Assembly (NCBI GenBank): GCA_021820845.1
Contig: JAKADC010000001.1
Coordinates: forward strand, 310,001-374,000
From: Pseudomonadota bacterium
Lineage (GTDB): Bacteria; Pseudomonadota; Gammaproteobacteria; Burkholderiales; Thiobacillaceae
DNA: 64,000 nt
Direction: 5' to 3'
Shown here one piece after another: positions 43,510 to 53,000 of the stretch. Made by a program: the position numbers and the translations under genes. The notes under the pieces are model-generated. The model saw only the letters and a program-made list of their open reading frames with translations. It searched no databases and was not told where the DNA came from. Numbering within the stretch: position 1 is the stretch's first letter; each line of letters starts with the position of its first letter.

Positions 43510-44565
43510 ATGCCCGACACCCGCCTGCGCGTCAAAATGCTGAGCAGCCTGCCGACTGCCGTCTGGATGCACCAGTTCCCGCACAACGAGCCGGTCTGGG
43601 GCGATTGCGAGTTCACGTTCGAGCGCGATGCGCGCGACTACGACTGGCTGCTGGTGTGCGACGACCTGCCCGAACGCCCCGGCGAAGCGAAGAAGACCAC
43701 CCGCGAGGAACTGGCCTGCCCGCGCGCGCATACGCTGCTCGTGACGAGCGAGCCGTCGTCCGTGAAGATCTACGGCGACAGCTACACCCGCCAGTTCGGC
43801 GCCGTGCTGACCAGCCAGCCAGACTGGGCGCTGCCGCATCCCCAGCGCCTCTTCTCGCAGCCGGCCCTGCATTGGTTCTACGGCATGGGCCGCGAGATCC
43901 TGCCGTTCGACCGCATGGTCGAGGCGCCGCCGCTCGAAAAAAGCCGCGACGTGTCGATGGTGTATTCGCCGAAGGCGATGCGGCACACGCTGCACCACCA
44001 TCGCGAGCGCTTCATGCGCTGGCTGGTCGAGCACATGCCGGAGCTGCACACCTTCGGGCGCCAGACGCCGCGGCCGCTGGACGACAAGGCCGACTGCCTG
44101 CGCGATTACCGCTATCACGTCGCGATCGAGAACTACATCGGCGAGCATCACTGGACCGAGAAGCTCGCCGATCCCTTCCTGGGGCTGTCGCTGCCGTTCT
44201 ATTACGGATGCCCCAACGCGGAAGACTATTTCCCGGCCGACAGCTTCATCCGCATCGACATCCACGACCCCGAAGCCGCGCTCGCGACCATCCGCGCCGC
44301 GATTGCCGGAAACGAATACGAGAAGCGCCTGCCCGCGCTGATCGAAGCGCGGCGCCGCGTGATGTACGAGTACAACCTGTTCGCGGTGGCGTCGCGCGAC
44401 ATCGCGCGGCTGCATCGCGACGACGCGCGAGTCGAGCCGGGCGCCGCGATCCTGTCGCGCCGCGCGCTGCGGCGGTCGAGTCCCGTCGTGGCGCTGCGCG
44501 ATTTCTACGGCAAGCTGCGCGGCCGGCTGCTGCACCTGCCGGCGGCGCTCAAGGGCCGGTCGTAG
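43510..44565 (+). CDS. GT10 (alpha-1,3/4-fucosyltransferase) family protein
   Basis: A 351-residue protein whose C-terminal half carries the GT10 motif: YHVAIENYIGEHHWTEKLAD near 200-219, then LSLPFYYGCPNAEDYFPADSFIRIDI near 225-250. These match the FxxxFENxxxxDYxTEKL and PxVxG...PxxSFI blocks of alpha-1,3-fucosyltransferases. The donor would normally be GDP-fucose, but no GDP-fucose genes are in the window. ATG 43510 has GAGG six bases before it; an ATG two codons earlier has none. Convergent with the minus-strand GT4 gene nine bases away. Confidence 0.83.
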   Translation: MPDTRLRVKMLSSLPTAVWMHQFPHNEPVWGDCEFTFERDARDYDWLLVCDDLPERPGEAKKTTREELACPRAHTLLVTSEPSSVKIYGDSYTRQFGAVLTSQPDWALPHPQRLFSQPALHWFYGMGREILPFDRMVEAPPLEKSRDVSMVYSPKAMRHTLHHHRERFMRWLVEHMPELHTFGRQTPRPLDDKADCLRDYRYHVAIENYIGEHHWTEKLADPFLGLSLPFYYGCPNAEDYFPADSFIRIDIHDPEAALATIRAAIAGNEYEKRLPALIEARRRVMYEYNLFAVASRDIARLHRDDARVEPGAAILSRRALRRSSPVVALRDFYGKLRGRLLHLPAALKGRS

Positions 44566-44574
44566 GGCATTGCA

Positions 44575-45714
44575 TCAGCGGCGCGGCGCGCGCGCCAGCT
44601 GCTCGTACAGGTCGAGCGTCTGGTCGAGCATGGCCCGCAGCGGGAAGAAGTCGGCGGCGGGCACGGGCTCCGGATCCTGCAGCAGGTGGGCGATGCGCTG
44701 GCAGGTCTCGTCGATGCGGCCGAGCGGCAAAAGGCCGGCGGGGTAGATCGTGCGCAGGATTTCGCCGACGCCGCCGTGGTCGTAACCGGCCGTCGGCACG
44801 CCCAGCCGCAAGGCCTCCAGCGTGGTCCGCCCGAACGATTCGGGCTGGCTGGAAAGCGAGAGCGCCAGGTTGGAGATCGCCAGGATGTTCTTCAGGTCGT
44901 CGCGCTGTCCGGTGAAACTGATGTCGTTTGCCAGCCCCATGCTCTGCACGCGGTAGTGCAGCTTGTGCCAATAGCGCTCCTTCGAGGCCGACGCGCCGCC
45001 GACGATCAGTCCGTGCACCGGGAGGCCGCGCCGCTTCATTCGTGCGACGAGTTCGATGAAATCCTCGTGTCCCTTGAGCCGGGTGATGCGGCCGGGCAGG
45101 GTGAGCAGCAGCTTGCCGGCAGCCTGCGGGAACTGTTCGAAAAACGTCCGCTGCCACGTCGGATCGGGCTTCCAGCCGTGCGGATAGGCGCTGCCGTCGA
45201 CGCCGCGATGGATCACCTGGATGCGCCAGGGCAGGGTGTCGGGATATTCGCGCAGGATGTAGTCGCGCACGGTGTTCGACACCGCGATGATCCGCTCGCC
45301 CCGCGTCATGATGCGGCTGTAGCGGTTGACGCTGTACAGCCCGTGCACCGTGGTGACGAAGCGGGGCCGCGTGGCCGGGTCCATGCCGCGCCAGGCGAGG
45401 AAGGCGATCCACGCGGGCACGCGCGAGCGCGCGTGGACGATGTCCACCTTCTGATCCACCAGAAAGCGCCGCAGCTTGCCGACGAGCAGCAGCGACTTGA
45501 GCGATTTCTCGCCGACCGGCCAGGCGAAATGCTCGGCGCCGCATTCGGTCAGCGGTCCGACCTGCCGCCCGCCTGCCGACATCACGAGCGCGCGATGCCC
45601 GCGTTCGACCAGCGCATGGGCGATCTCGACGGTGCCGCGTTCGACGCCGCCGGACTCGAGCGCCGGGAGCATTTGCAGGATGGTCAGCGAAGTTTTTTCT
45701 TGTTCTTTTGCCAT
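44575..45714 (-). CDS. GT4 glycosyltransferase
   Basis: A 379-residue GT-B enzyme: ILQMLPALESGGVERGTVEIAHALVERGH near 12-40, VDIVHARSRVPAWIAFLAW near 89, LTLPGRITRLKGHEDFIELVARM near 205 and the donor-binding ALSLSSQPESFGRTTLEALRLGVPTAGYDHGGVGE near 290-325. It is typical of LPS-core or capsule transferases. It stands alone on the minus strand between GT10 and thiO, and so probably has its own promoter. Substrate unknown. Confidence 0.88.
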   Translation of the reverse strand: MAKEQEKTSLTILQMLPALESGGVERGTVEIAHALVERGHRALVMSAGGRQVGPLTECGAEHFAWPVGEKSLKSLLLVGKLRRFLVDQKVDIVHARSRVPAWIAFLAWRGMDPATRPRFVTTVHGLYSVNRYSRIMTRGERIIAVSNTVRDYILREYPDTLPWRIQVIHRGVDGSAYPHGWKPDPTWQRTFFEQFPQAAGKLLLTLPGRITRLKGHEDFIELVARMKRRGLPVHGLIVGGASASKERYWHKLHYRVQSMGLANDISFTGQRDDLKNILAISNLALSLSSQPESFGRTTLEALRLGVPTAGYDHGGVGEILRTIYPAGLLPLGRIDETCQRIAHLLQDPEPVPAADFFPLRAMLDQTLDLYEQLARAPRR

Positions 45715-45775
45715 GTGGCGCGAAGTGTAAACGATCTTGTCATCGCCGCCGCGCCGCGCGCGCCGGTGCAGGGGA

Positions 45776-46882
45776 CTAGAGCGCGCCGCCCCAGTGGCGG
45801 GCGAGCGCGGCCTCCCAGCGGTAGGGCGCGGGGTCGAGCGCGCTCGTGTTGCCTTCCATCAGGTCGACAAGCAGCGCCGCCGAGGCGGGCGCCATCGTCA
45901 CGCCGTAGCGGTAATGCCCGGCATTGACGAACACGTTGTCGAAATCGGGATGCCGGTCGATGACCGGGACGTTGCCGGGCGAGCCGGGCCGCAGTCCGGC
46001 CCAGTGCCGCACCGGCTCGAGGCCCGCCAGCGCGGGCAGCAATTCGGCGGCCTCGCCGTGCAGGCGCTGGCGCGTCGCGTCGTCGGTCGTCTTGTCGAAA
46101 CCGGCGTCTTCCAGCGTGCTGCCGACCAGAATGTGCCCGTCGCGGCGGGGAATCAGGTACAGGCCGTTGCGGTACAGGATCGTATCGAGCACACCGGCCG
46201 CCGGTTTGAACAGCAGCATCTGGCCGCGGATCGGGCGAATGTTCGGCACCGGCACAATGCCGGTCAGGCTGAGGCCGCCCCACGCCCCGGCGGCCAGGAT
46301 CACGTTGTCGGCGGGAAAATCGCCGGCGTCGGTTCGCACTTCCGTCACCCGCGCCTGTCGCGTCTGCACGCCGGTGGCGAGGCAATGCTCGTGCACTTCG
46401 CCACCGAGGCGCAGCACGGCTGCGCGCAGTGATGCCACCAGGCGCGGATTGCGGACCTGCGCGATGTCGGGCAGCCAGAGCTGGTTTTCCTTGTATGCGT
46501 CGAGCGGCGCGGGCAGTCGGAGCGGGCAGCTTCGCATCGCCGCCATGCCGTGTTCGGCGCACCAGGCCAGCGCCTGGTCCGGGACGGCCACTTCGGATGC
46601 CAGCATGCCGCAGCGCCAGAACTCCGCATCGACTCCCGACAGCGCTTCGATTTCCGCCACCCAGTCGGCGTACATGGCCATCGAGTGGAGAGCGAGCGAG
46701 GCAACCGGTTCGGGGTAATCCCACGGCAGCAGGGGAGAGAGGATGCCGCCCCCCGCCCACGACGACTCCCCCCCGGTTTCGCCGCGTTCCAGCACCGTCA
46801 CCCGTTCGCCCCGCCGGAGCAGTGCCAGCGCCACGCTCAAGCCGGACACGCCGGCGCCCACCACCACTGCGCGTTCGGTCAA
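45776..46882 (-). CDS. thiO: Glycine oxidase ThiO (FAD-dependent amino-acid oxidase)
   Basis: A 368-residue DAO-family flavoenzyme that oxidises glycine to the imine used to build the thiazole of thiamine. The FAD motif is RAVVVGAGVSGLSVALALLRRG at 4-25; SSWAGGGILSPLLPWDYPE near 40-58 and PIRGQMLLFK near 220 are characteristic of ThiO, and the C-terminal HYRYGVTMAPASAALLVDLM closes the FAD site. The start is TTG 46882 with AAGGGG nine bases before it; no ATG alternative suits. Other thi genes are not adjacent in the window. Confidence 0.87.
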   Translation of the reverse strand: MTERAVVVGAGVSGLSVALALLRRGERVTVLERGETGGESSWAGGGILSPLLPWDYPEPVASLALHSMAMYADWVAEIEALSGVDAEFWRCGMLASEVAVPDQALAWCAEHGMAAMRSCPLRLPAPLDAYKENQLWLPDIAQVRNPRLVASLRAAVLRLGGEVHEHCLATGVQTRQARVTEVRTDAGDFPADNVILAAGAWGGLSLTGIVPVPNIRPIRGQMLLFKPAAGVLDTILYRNGLYLIPRRDGHILVGSTLEDAGFDKTTDDATRQRLHGEAAELLPALAGLEPVRHWAGLRPGSPGNVPVIDRHPDFDNVFVNAGHYRYGVTMAPASAALLVDLMEGNTSALDPAPYRWEAALARHWGGAL

Positions 46883-47152
46883 GCCGCTACCCCTTCGGGT
46901 CCAAGGGAATAAGGATTTCGTGACATGGCGTCCATTCTAGGGGCGATCGCGCTGACGTGCCACGCCCGTACCGGCGCCGTCTACAGATTTCGCTGCACAT
47001 GCCGTAATAGGCGGATGCGCGGCTTCGTCGGGCGCGCCAGGGCTTTCGACCACGGTTATCCGTCCGTTCCGGCAAAAGCGCCAGCCATCGGCCGGTCGTG
47101 GCGCCTCGCGTACGTGACGATTAGCATCCGCGGCATAACAAAGGGAAGAGAC
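46883..47152. other. Intergenic region between divergent thiO and pilin genes
   Basis: The 270 bases must contain promoters for thiO (minus) and the pilin operon (plus). I found no convincing sigma-54 -24/-12 or sigma-70 element for the pilin operon. An open frame runs through it in phase with the pilin gene but lacks prepilin features, so it is not a gene. AAGGGAAGAG just before 47153 is the pilin ribosome site. Confidence 0.5.
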
Positions 47153-47548
47153 ATGACGTCAGGCAGACAAACCGGCTTCACGCTGATCGAGCTGATGATC
47201 ACCGTCGCGATCGTGGCGATCCTGGCGGCGATCGCGATGCCCGCGTATCAGGAATACGTGAAGCGCGGCAACCGCGCCGCCGCCGAGTCCGAGATGATGG
47301 ATATCGCCAGCCGCGAGCAGCAGTATTTGCTTGCTAACCGTTGCTATACGAATAATTTGACGACGCTGGGCTATACGCTTCCCACCGAACTCAACGGAAA
47401 ATATACTCCGGCGGTTGCTGCGGACTGCACGGGCATGCCCAGCTTCACCATCACCTTCACGGCAAGCGGCGTTCAGGCGACCGACGGCGACCTGAAACTG
47501 ACCAGCGAGGGCGTGAAGACCCGGGCCGGAGACGCCACCAAATGGTAA
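47153..47548 (+). CDS. pilE: Type IV pilin, PilE-like
   Basis: A 131-residue type IVa prepilin. The leader MTSGRQTG is cleaved before the N-methylated Phe in GFTLIELMITVAIVAILAAIA, with Glu5 in place. The globular part has the PilE-type start YQEYVKRGNRAAAESEMMDIASREQQYLLANRCY and two cysteines for a C-terminal disulfide. It is the first gene of a minor-pilin operon, so PilE (minor pilin) is more likely than the major pilin PilA. The in-frame region upstream is not coding. Overlaps pilV by seven bases. Confidence 0.9.
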   Translation: MTSGRQTGFTLIELMITVAIVAILAAIAMPAYQEYVKRGNRAAAESEMMDIASREQQYLLANRCYTNNLTTLGYTLPTELNGKYTPAVAADCTGMPSFTITFTASGVQATDGDLKLTSEGVKTRAGDATKW

Positions 47549-48123
47549 GCGTTTCCGCGCGTCGTCAGCGCGGCACCTCGCTGATCGAGGTGCTGGTCAC
47601 CATCGTCATTCTTGCCATTGGCCTTCTGGGCCTCGCCGGCCTGCAGTCGCGGCTGCAGGCGTCGGAGATGGAATCCTACCAGCGCGCCCAGGCCCTGGTC
47701 TTGTTGAACGACATGGCCAGTCGCATCGAGGCCAATCGGGCCCAGGCGGCAAACTATGCTGCCGCCGCTCCGGTTTCCACCCCTCTCGGGGCGGGCATGA
47801 CCTGCCCTGCCGCGGGCACGAGCCAGTTGAGTCAGGATGTCGCCGAGTGGTGCGAGGCGCTGCAAGGCGCCGCGGAAACGTCGGGCGGCAGCGCGGTGGG
47901 TGCCATGATCGGTGGGCGCGGCTGCGTCGAGACGACCGCCACCCCCGGCGAATACCTCGTCACGGTTGCCTGGCAGGGCCTGACCCCCATCGCCAATCCG
48001 ACCGGCTCGCCGACCTGTGGGGCGGGCAAGTACAACGGCGCGATCGGCTCGAGCTGCACCGGCGACAGCTGCCGCCGCTTCGTCACCACGATCGTTCGCA
48101 TCGCGAACCTGTCGTCACTATGA
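47542..48123 (+). CDS. pilV: Type IV pilus minor pilin PilV
   Basis: A 193-residue prepilin-like protein: leader VSVSARRQRG, then TSLIEVLVTIVILAIGLLGLAGLQSRLQ, the GxxLIEVLV-AIGLLG pattern specific to PilV. A serine replaces the usual aromatic residue at +2. The C-terminal part is cysteine-rich (several CxxC-like pairs, SSCTGDSCRR). PilV joins PilW, PilX and PilY1 in the priming complex at the pilus tip. Overlaps pilE and pilW. Confidence 0.9.
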   Translation: MVSVSARRQRGTSLIEVLVTIVILAIGLLGLAGLQSRLQASEMESYQRAQALVLLNDMASRIEANRAQAANYAAAAPVSTPLGAGMTCPAAGTSQLSQDVAEWCEALQGAAETSGGSAVGAMIGGRGCVETTATPGEYLVTVAWQGLTPIANPTGSPTCGAGKYNGAIGSSCTGDSCRRFVTTIVRIANLSSL

Positions 48124-49517
48124 GCCGCACAATGAACGCTCCCGCGCGCATCGTCCGCAGCCGCGGTCTCTCGCTGATCGAATTGATGATCGCCATCACC
48201 CTCGGCATGCTCATCGTGGCGGCGCTGGTGGCCTTGTATATCAACGTCACCCGTACCGACAGCGAAATGGCGAAGGCGAACCGCCAGATCGAGAACGGCC
48301 GATTCGCCATCCAGCTGCTGCAGGATGATGTCGAGCATGCAGGTTTTTGGGGCGCGTACGTTCCTCAGTTCGACGACCTGACTACCGTGACGGCGCCGCT
48401 CGATGCGCCGAAGGCCTTGCCCGATCCCTGTCTCGCCTATAGCTCGGCCAACTGGGATGGCAACTATCTGTCCGACATAATCGGCATCCCCGTGCAGGGC
48501 GATGCTGGTACCTGTGCGGGAGCGGGGGGCGTCATTGCCAACCAACAGGCCAACACCGACGTGCTGGTTGTTCGCCACGCGATGAACTGTGTAGCCGGCG
48601 TCGGCAATTGCGAAGCCGACACAAAGGATAAATTGTATTTCCAGTCCTCGCTGTGCGAGACCGAAATAGGGGGGCTGGCACAGGGGGGCACCGACGACAC
48701 TATTACCCTGGATGCCGGCGCGTCGTCCACCGACGATTACTACAAGGGCGTGCAGATACGCATTATCTACGGTACCGGGGTGGGGCAGTCGGCGACGATC
48801 ACGGCATACAACGGTACGACGAAGGTTGCGTCGATTGCCCCCGCGACATGGGGCATTAAGCCCATAAACGACTCGGTCTATGCAATCGGCCTCGGCTACG
48901 TGCTCGGCATAAGCGACGGTACGCCCGATGGTCCGCCTTTCATCTTCCATCAGCGCGGCAACAACTGTGCATTGCCTGCCGTCAAGCGCAAGTTCGTCTC
49001 CAATCTCTATTACATCCGCGATTACGCCGTCACCGCGGGCGACGGCATTCCGACGCTGATGCAATCGACTTTCGATCTATCTGGTACCACTCTGGCTCAG
49101 CAGCCGGCGCAGGCCCTGATCGAAGGCATCGAAGGCTTCAGGGTGATGTACGGCATCGACAGCCTCAGCAAGGGCGGCACGGCCGAGGACTACACCAAGG
49201 CGGTCGCGTGGACGGACCCCTACAACAAGGTGACGCCCACCAATCGCGGTGACGGCGTCGCGGAGGGTGCGTATCTCAAGGCGTCAGGCGTCACCTGCAC
49301 GGGGGCGAATACCTGCCCCGCGGCCAACGTCGTCGCTGTCCGGATCTATGTGCTCGCGCGTAACTTGGAACCAACGGCGGGATACACCGATAAAAAAACG
49401 TACGTCTTGGGCGATCCGTCATACACGATGGGGCCGTTCAACGACCACTTCAAGCGCCACGTCTATTCGACGACGGTCCGCCTCGTCAATCCGTCCAGCC
49501 GGAGGGACACGCCATGA
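48120..49517 (+). CDS. pilW: Type IV pilus minor pilin PilW
   Basis: A 465-residue prepilin-like protein: leader ending VRSRG, then LSLIELMIAITLGMLIVAALVALYIN, followed by the PilW-type stalk ENGRFAIQLLQDDVEHAGFWGAY. The large C-terminal globular region is longer than in many PilW proteins (usually 270-350 residues), with an insertion rich in Gly/Thr/Asp around 150-250. Base composition in that part is slightly lower than in neighbours, suggesting a variable region. It starts in ATGA overlap with pilV and overlaps pilX. Confidence 0.88.
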   Translation: MSRTMNAPARIVRSRGLSLIELMIAITLGMLIVAALVALYINVTRTDSEMAKANRQIENGRFAIQLLQDDVEHAGFWGAYVPQFDDLTTVTAPLDAPKALPDPCLAYSSANWDGNYLSDIIGIPVQGDAGTCAGAGGVIANQQANTDVLVVRHAMNCVAGVGNCEADTKDKLYFQSSLCETEIGGLAQGGTDDTITLDAGASSTDDYYKGVQIRIIYGTGVGQSATITAYNGTTKVASIAPATWGIKPINDSVYAIGLGYVLGISDGTPDGPPFIFHQRGNNCALPAVKRKFVSNLYYIRDYAVTAGDGIPTLMQSTFDLSGTTLAQQPAQALIEGIEGFRVMYGIDSLSKGGTAEDYTKAVAWTDPYNKVTPTNRGDGVAEGAYLKASGVTCTGANTCPAANVVAVRIYVLARNLEPTAGYTDKKTYVLGDPSYTMGPFNDHFKRHVYSTTVRLVNPSSRRDTP

Positions 49518-50017
49518 TCACGCCGGTCACCCTCCACGCGCAACGCGGCGCAACGCTCGTCGTCGGCCTGATCATGCTCGTCCTGATCACGCTGGTCGTC
49601 ACTGCCGCGTTCATGCTGAGCACCGGCAACCTCAGGGCGGTCGGCAACATGCAGTTCCGCAACGAGGCGATCGCCGCGGCCGATTCGGCGACGGAAGAAG
49701 CGCTCAACTCGCTCCTCATCGGCGGCTCGACCGTGGCGCCCCCGGCGCAGGATATCGGGGTGGACATCAACCACGACGGCAGCATCGACTACAACGTCCA
49801 TATTTCCCAGCCCACCTGCATACGCGCATCGGTCGCCGCCCCGGGTTATTCCAGCAGCCTCTCCCTGGGGCAGATCATGACGACGCAGGCCTTCTGGAAC
49901 ACCGTATGGGACATGAAGGCCGACGTCAACGACGTCCAGACGGGCGCGAACGTCACAATCCGGAAAGGCGTGCGCGTGTTGCTGACGGAAAGCCAGAAGA
50001 AAGCCGTGTGCCCGTGA
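49514..50017 (+). CDS. pilX: Type IV pilus assembly protein PilX
   Basis: A 167-residue protein with the PilX N-terminal domain: HAQRGATLVVGLIMLVLITLVVTAAFMLSTGNLRAVGNMQFRNEAIAAADSA, the QRGxxLVVxLxxLxxxT and NxxxRxxAxxAAE-type blocks. It is a pseudopilin-like component of the minor pilin complex. A Ca-binding-looking loop DINHDGSIDYN occurs near 82-92. It lies 23 bases before the PilY1 start. Confidence 0.87.
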   Translation: MITPVTLHAQRGATLVVGLIMLVLITLVVTAAFMLSTGNLRAVGNMQFRNEAIAAADSATEEALNSLLIGGSTVAPPAQDIGVDINHDGSIDYNVHISQPTCIRASVAAPGYSSSLSLGQIMTTQAFWNTVWDMKADVNDVQTGANVTIRKGVRVLLTESQKKAVCP

Positions 50018-50040
50018 AAAAAACTGCAGCAGGAGTCCAT

Positions 50041-53000
50041 ATGACAATCCGCATCCGAAAATTTCTGCTGGCAGCCTGCCTGCTGGCTTTCCACCTGCCC
50101 GGCATGGCCGACGACACCGATCTGTTCATGGGGGTCCCGCCAAGCCCCACGGACCTGCCCAACGTGATGCTCGTGATCGACAACGCGGCCAACTTTTCAT
50201 CCAGCACCACCGACCCGAGTGCGACGTGCACCATTGGCGGCGCGACCAATACGCTGCACGGGACGGTGGGCGGTATCGAGCAGTGTGCGTTGTACACCGT
50301 CATCTCCGCAGTTCCGACCGATACGCCGGTGATGAACGTCGGAATCATGTTCTACAACGGCAGCAGCGGCATCGTCGACATCAACGGCGCCACCTGCACC
50401 GGCAGCACCGGGGGATGTCTCGCGGCGCCCCTGAAGAAGCTCGATGGAACGCAACAGTCCGCGCTGCTGGAGTATATCGCGCGCTGGACCACCAACAACG
50501 GTATCCCGGGTTCCTGGATCAAGGCGAACAAGCAAAAAACCGGCGCCGTCCAGCAGGAGACCTGGGCCTATTTTTACGGGCACACCGGGCTGTCGGGGCG
50601 CTCGTATGCCAGCATCAAGCCGACCCTGGGCTGCCATACCTACCTCGTCTTCATCGGCAACTCCTACGGGTCTGCCGGTTCGCCCGGCGATTCGACCGGC
50701 GATGCAGGTCCGGCGAATGCGCTGCTGGGTCTCAACTCCAACCCCGACATGAACGCGACGCCTCTGGCGACCACGGACCAGAAGGCGCAGATCCTCAGCA
50801 CCATACAAACCGACATGTGCGGTACCTACACGTTCCCGAGCGCGAACCATGAGACCGGGGGATTCTATGCGGACGAATGGTCGCGCTACCTGGCCGCGCA
50901 GACCGACAAGACCTACACGATCGGCTTGCTCGGCGATAAGTGCCAGGCCTCGTACGCCGCCTTGCTCACCAGCATGGCGGACGTGGGCAAGGGCAAGTAT
51001 TACCCGACGACGGACCGCGCCAGCCTCGTGTCTGCGCTGCAGAACATCCTGAGCGAAGTCCAGTCAAACAACAGCGCCTTCGCGGCGGTGAGCCTGCCAG
51101 TGAGCGTCAACACCCAGGGCGCCTATCTCAACCAGGTTTTCATCGGGATGTTCCGTCCGGACGAGAATGCCCTGCCGCGCTGGTACGGCAACCTCAAGCA
51201 GTACAAGCTGGGTTACCTGAATGGGACCCTGCAACTACTCGACGCCGACGGTGGCAGTGCCATCAGCGGGTCCGGCACGGGCTTCATTTCCGAATGCGCG
51301 CGCAGCTTCTGGACACCTCCGACGTCGAACCCGGACAAATACTGGTTCTTCGAACCCGAGCAAAACTGCATGACGGTTGCCAACTCCGGGTCGTCGAACA
51401 CGCCTGACGGCAACATCGTGCAGAAGGGCGCGCAGGGCTACCTGCTGCGCGGCGGCGCGAACTTCCTCTCCGCTTCATACAAGAGCCGCACTGTCTATAC
51501 CTGCGACTGGACGAATATCACGTCGTGCACCGGCCTGGCGGCCTTCGACACGAGCATCACGCCGGACGCATTCGGCTTGTCGTCAGGCGACACGACCGGG
51601 CGCGATCTCCTGGTGAAATGGGAAAAGGGCCAGAACAACACGACGGACACGAACGATCTCGACTGGCAGACGTCCGCCACGCGCAGCAGCAACTCGAATC
51701 CGTACTACGACATCCGGCCGTCCGTGCATGGGGACGTGGTTCACTCGCGGCCGGTCGCGATCGATTACGGGACCGCGGGATCGCCGCAGGTGGTCGTGTT
51801 CTACGGCGGCAACGACGGAATGCTCCGCGCCGTCAACGGCAACCGCGACGGCGGCGGCAGCATCAACGGGCCGAATGGCACCGCCGTGCCGCCAGGTGGC
51901 GAACTGTGGTCGTTCGTCCCGCCCGAGTTCTATCCGAACATCAAGCGCATTCGCGACAACAGCGTGCCGGTCAGCTACCCCGGCAACCTCTATCTGACCA
52001 CGCCCAAGCCCAAGCCCTACGGTCTCGACGGTGCGGTCACGGCCTACAACGCCGGAAGCACGAAATGGATCTACGCGACCATGCGCCGCGGTGGAAGCGC
52101 GGTCTACGCTTTCGACGTGAGCACCCCGGGGAATCCGGTGCTGAAGTGGAAGCGGGGCTGCGACAGCACCGGGTGCGCGAGCGGAAGCTCGACCTACAGC
52201 ATCGGCAACATCGGCCAGACCTGGTCGTCGCCCAAGGTGCTGAAGGCGCCGGGCCAGACCTCGGGCGGCGTCATGACGCCCATGCTGATCATGGGTGGCG
52301 GCTATGACACCTGCGAGGACAGCGACACGACGGCCTGCACCACGCCCACGAAGGGAAGCGACATCTATGTCTTCGACGCGGACACCGGCACACTCCTGAA
52401 GGATCTGCCTCTGCCCGGTGGACGCGGCGTGGTGTCGGACGTCTTCGTCGTGCCTGATCCGCTCAACCCGGGGCAGGCGATCTACGCGTACGTGGGCGAT
52501 ATGGGCGGCAATATCTGGCGTGTCAACATCGGCACTGCGGCCCCGGCGGACTGGACGGTGACGCAGATCGCCTCGCTCGGCTGCGATACGGTGACGAACT
52601 GCTTCCCCAACCGCAAGTTCGAGTTCATGCCCGACGTGGTGTACGACAACGGCAAATACGACCTGCTGATCGGTTCCGGTGATCGCGAAAAGCCGCTGGC
52701 GACCTATACGGGCGCCTATGGGGTGAACAATTACTTCTTCATGGTGCAGGACGATCCGTCCGACTCGACCTGGCTCAGCTCCGAGTCGAACAACTGCGGC
52801 GGCAATTCGGTGATCTGCCTGAACTCTCTGGTCGAGATCCCCCTCAACGGCACGAGCCCGACGCCCGCAACCGTCGCGCTGCATAAAGGCTGGTACCTTC
52901 AGCTGAATCCGCACGAACAGGTGGTGACCAGCGCGATCACGATCTTCGGCACGGTGACCTTCAGTACCCACATCCCGGTCGTCTACGAAGAGGGCCAGTG

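Noticed and set aside
47090-47150. Possible sigma-54 promoter before the pilin operon
   Set aside because: TGGC-type words are present, but none has the GG/GC spacing required for -24/-12 elements.
46925-47152. An N-terminal extension of the pilin gene running back to 46925
   Set aside because: A prepilin must start shortly before the GFTLIE cleavage site, and ATG 47153 has a strong ribosome site.
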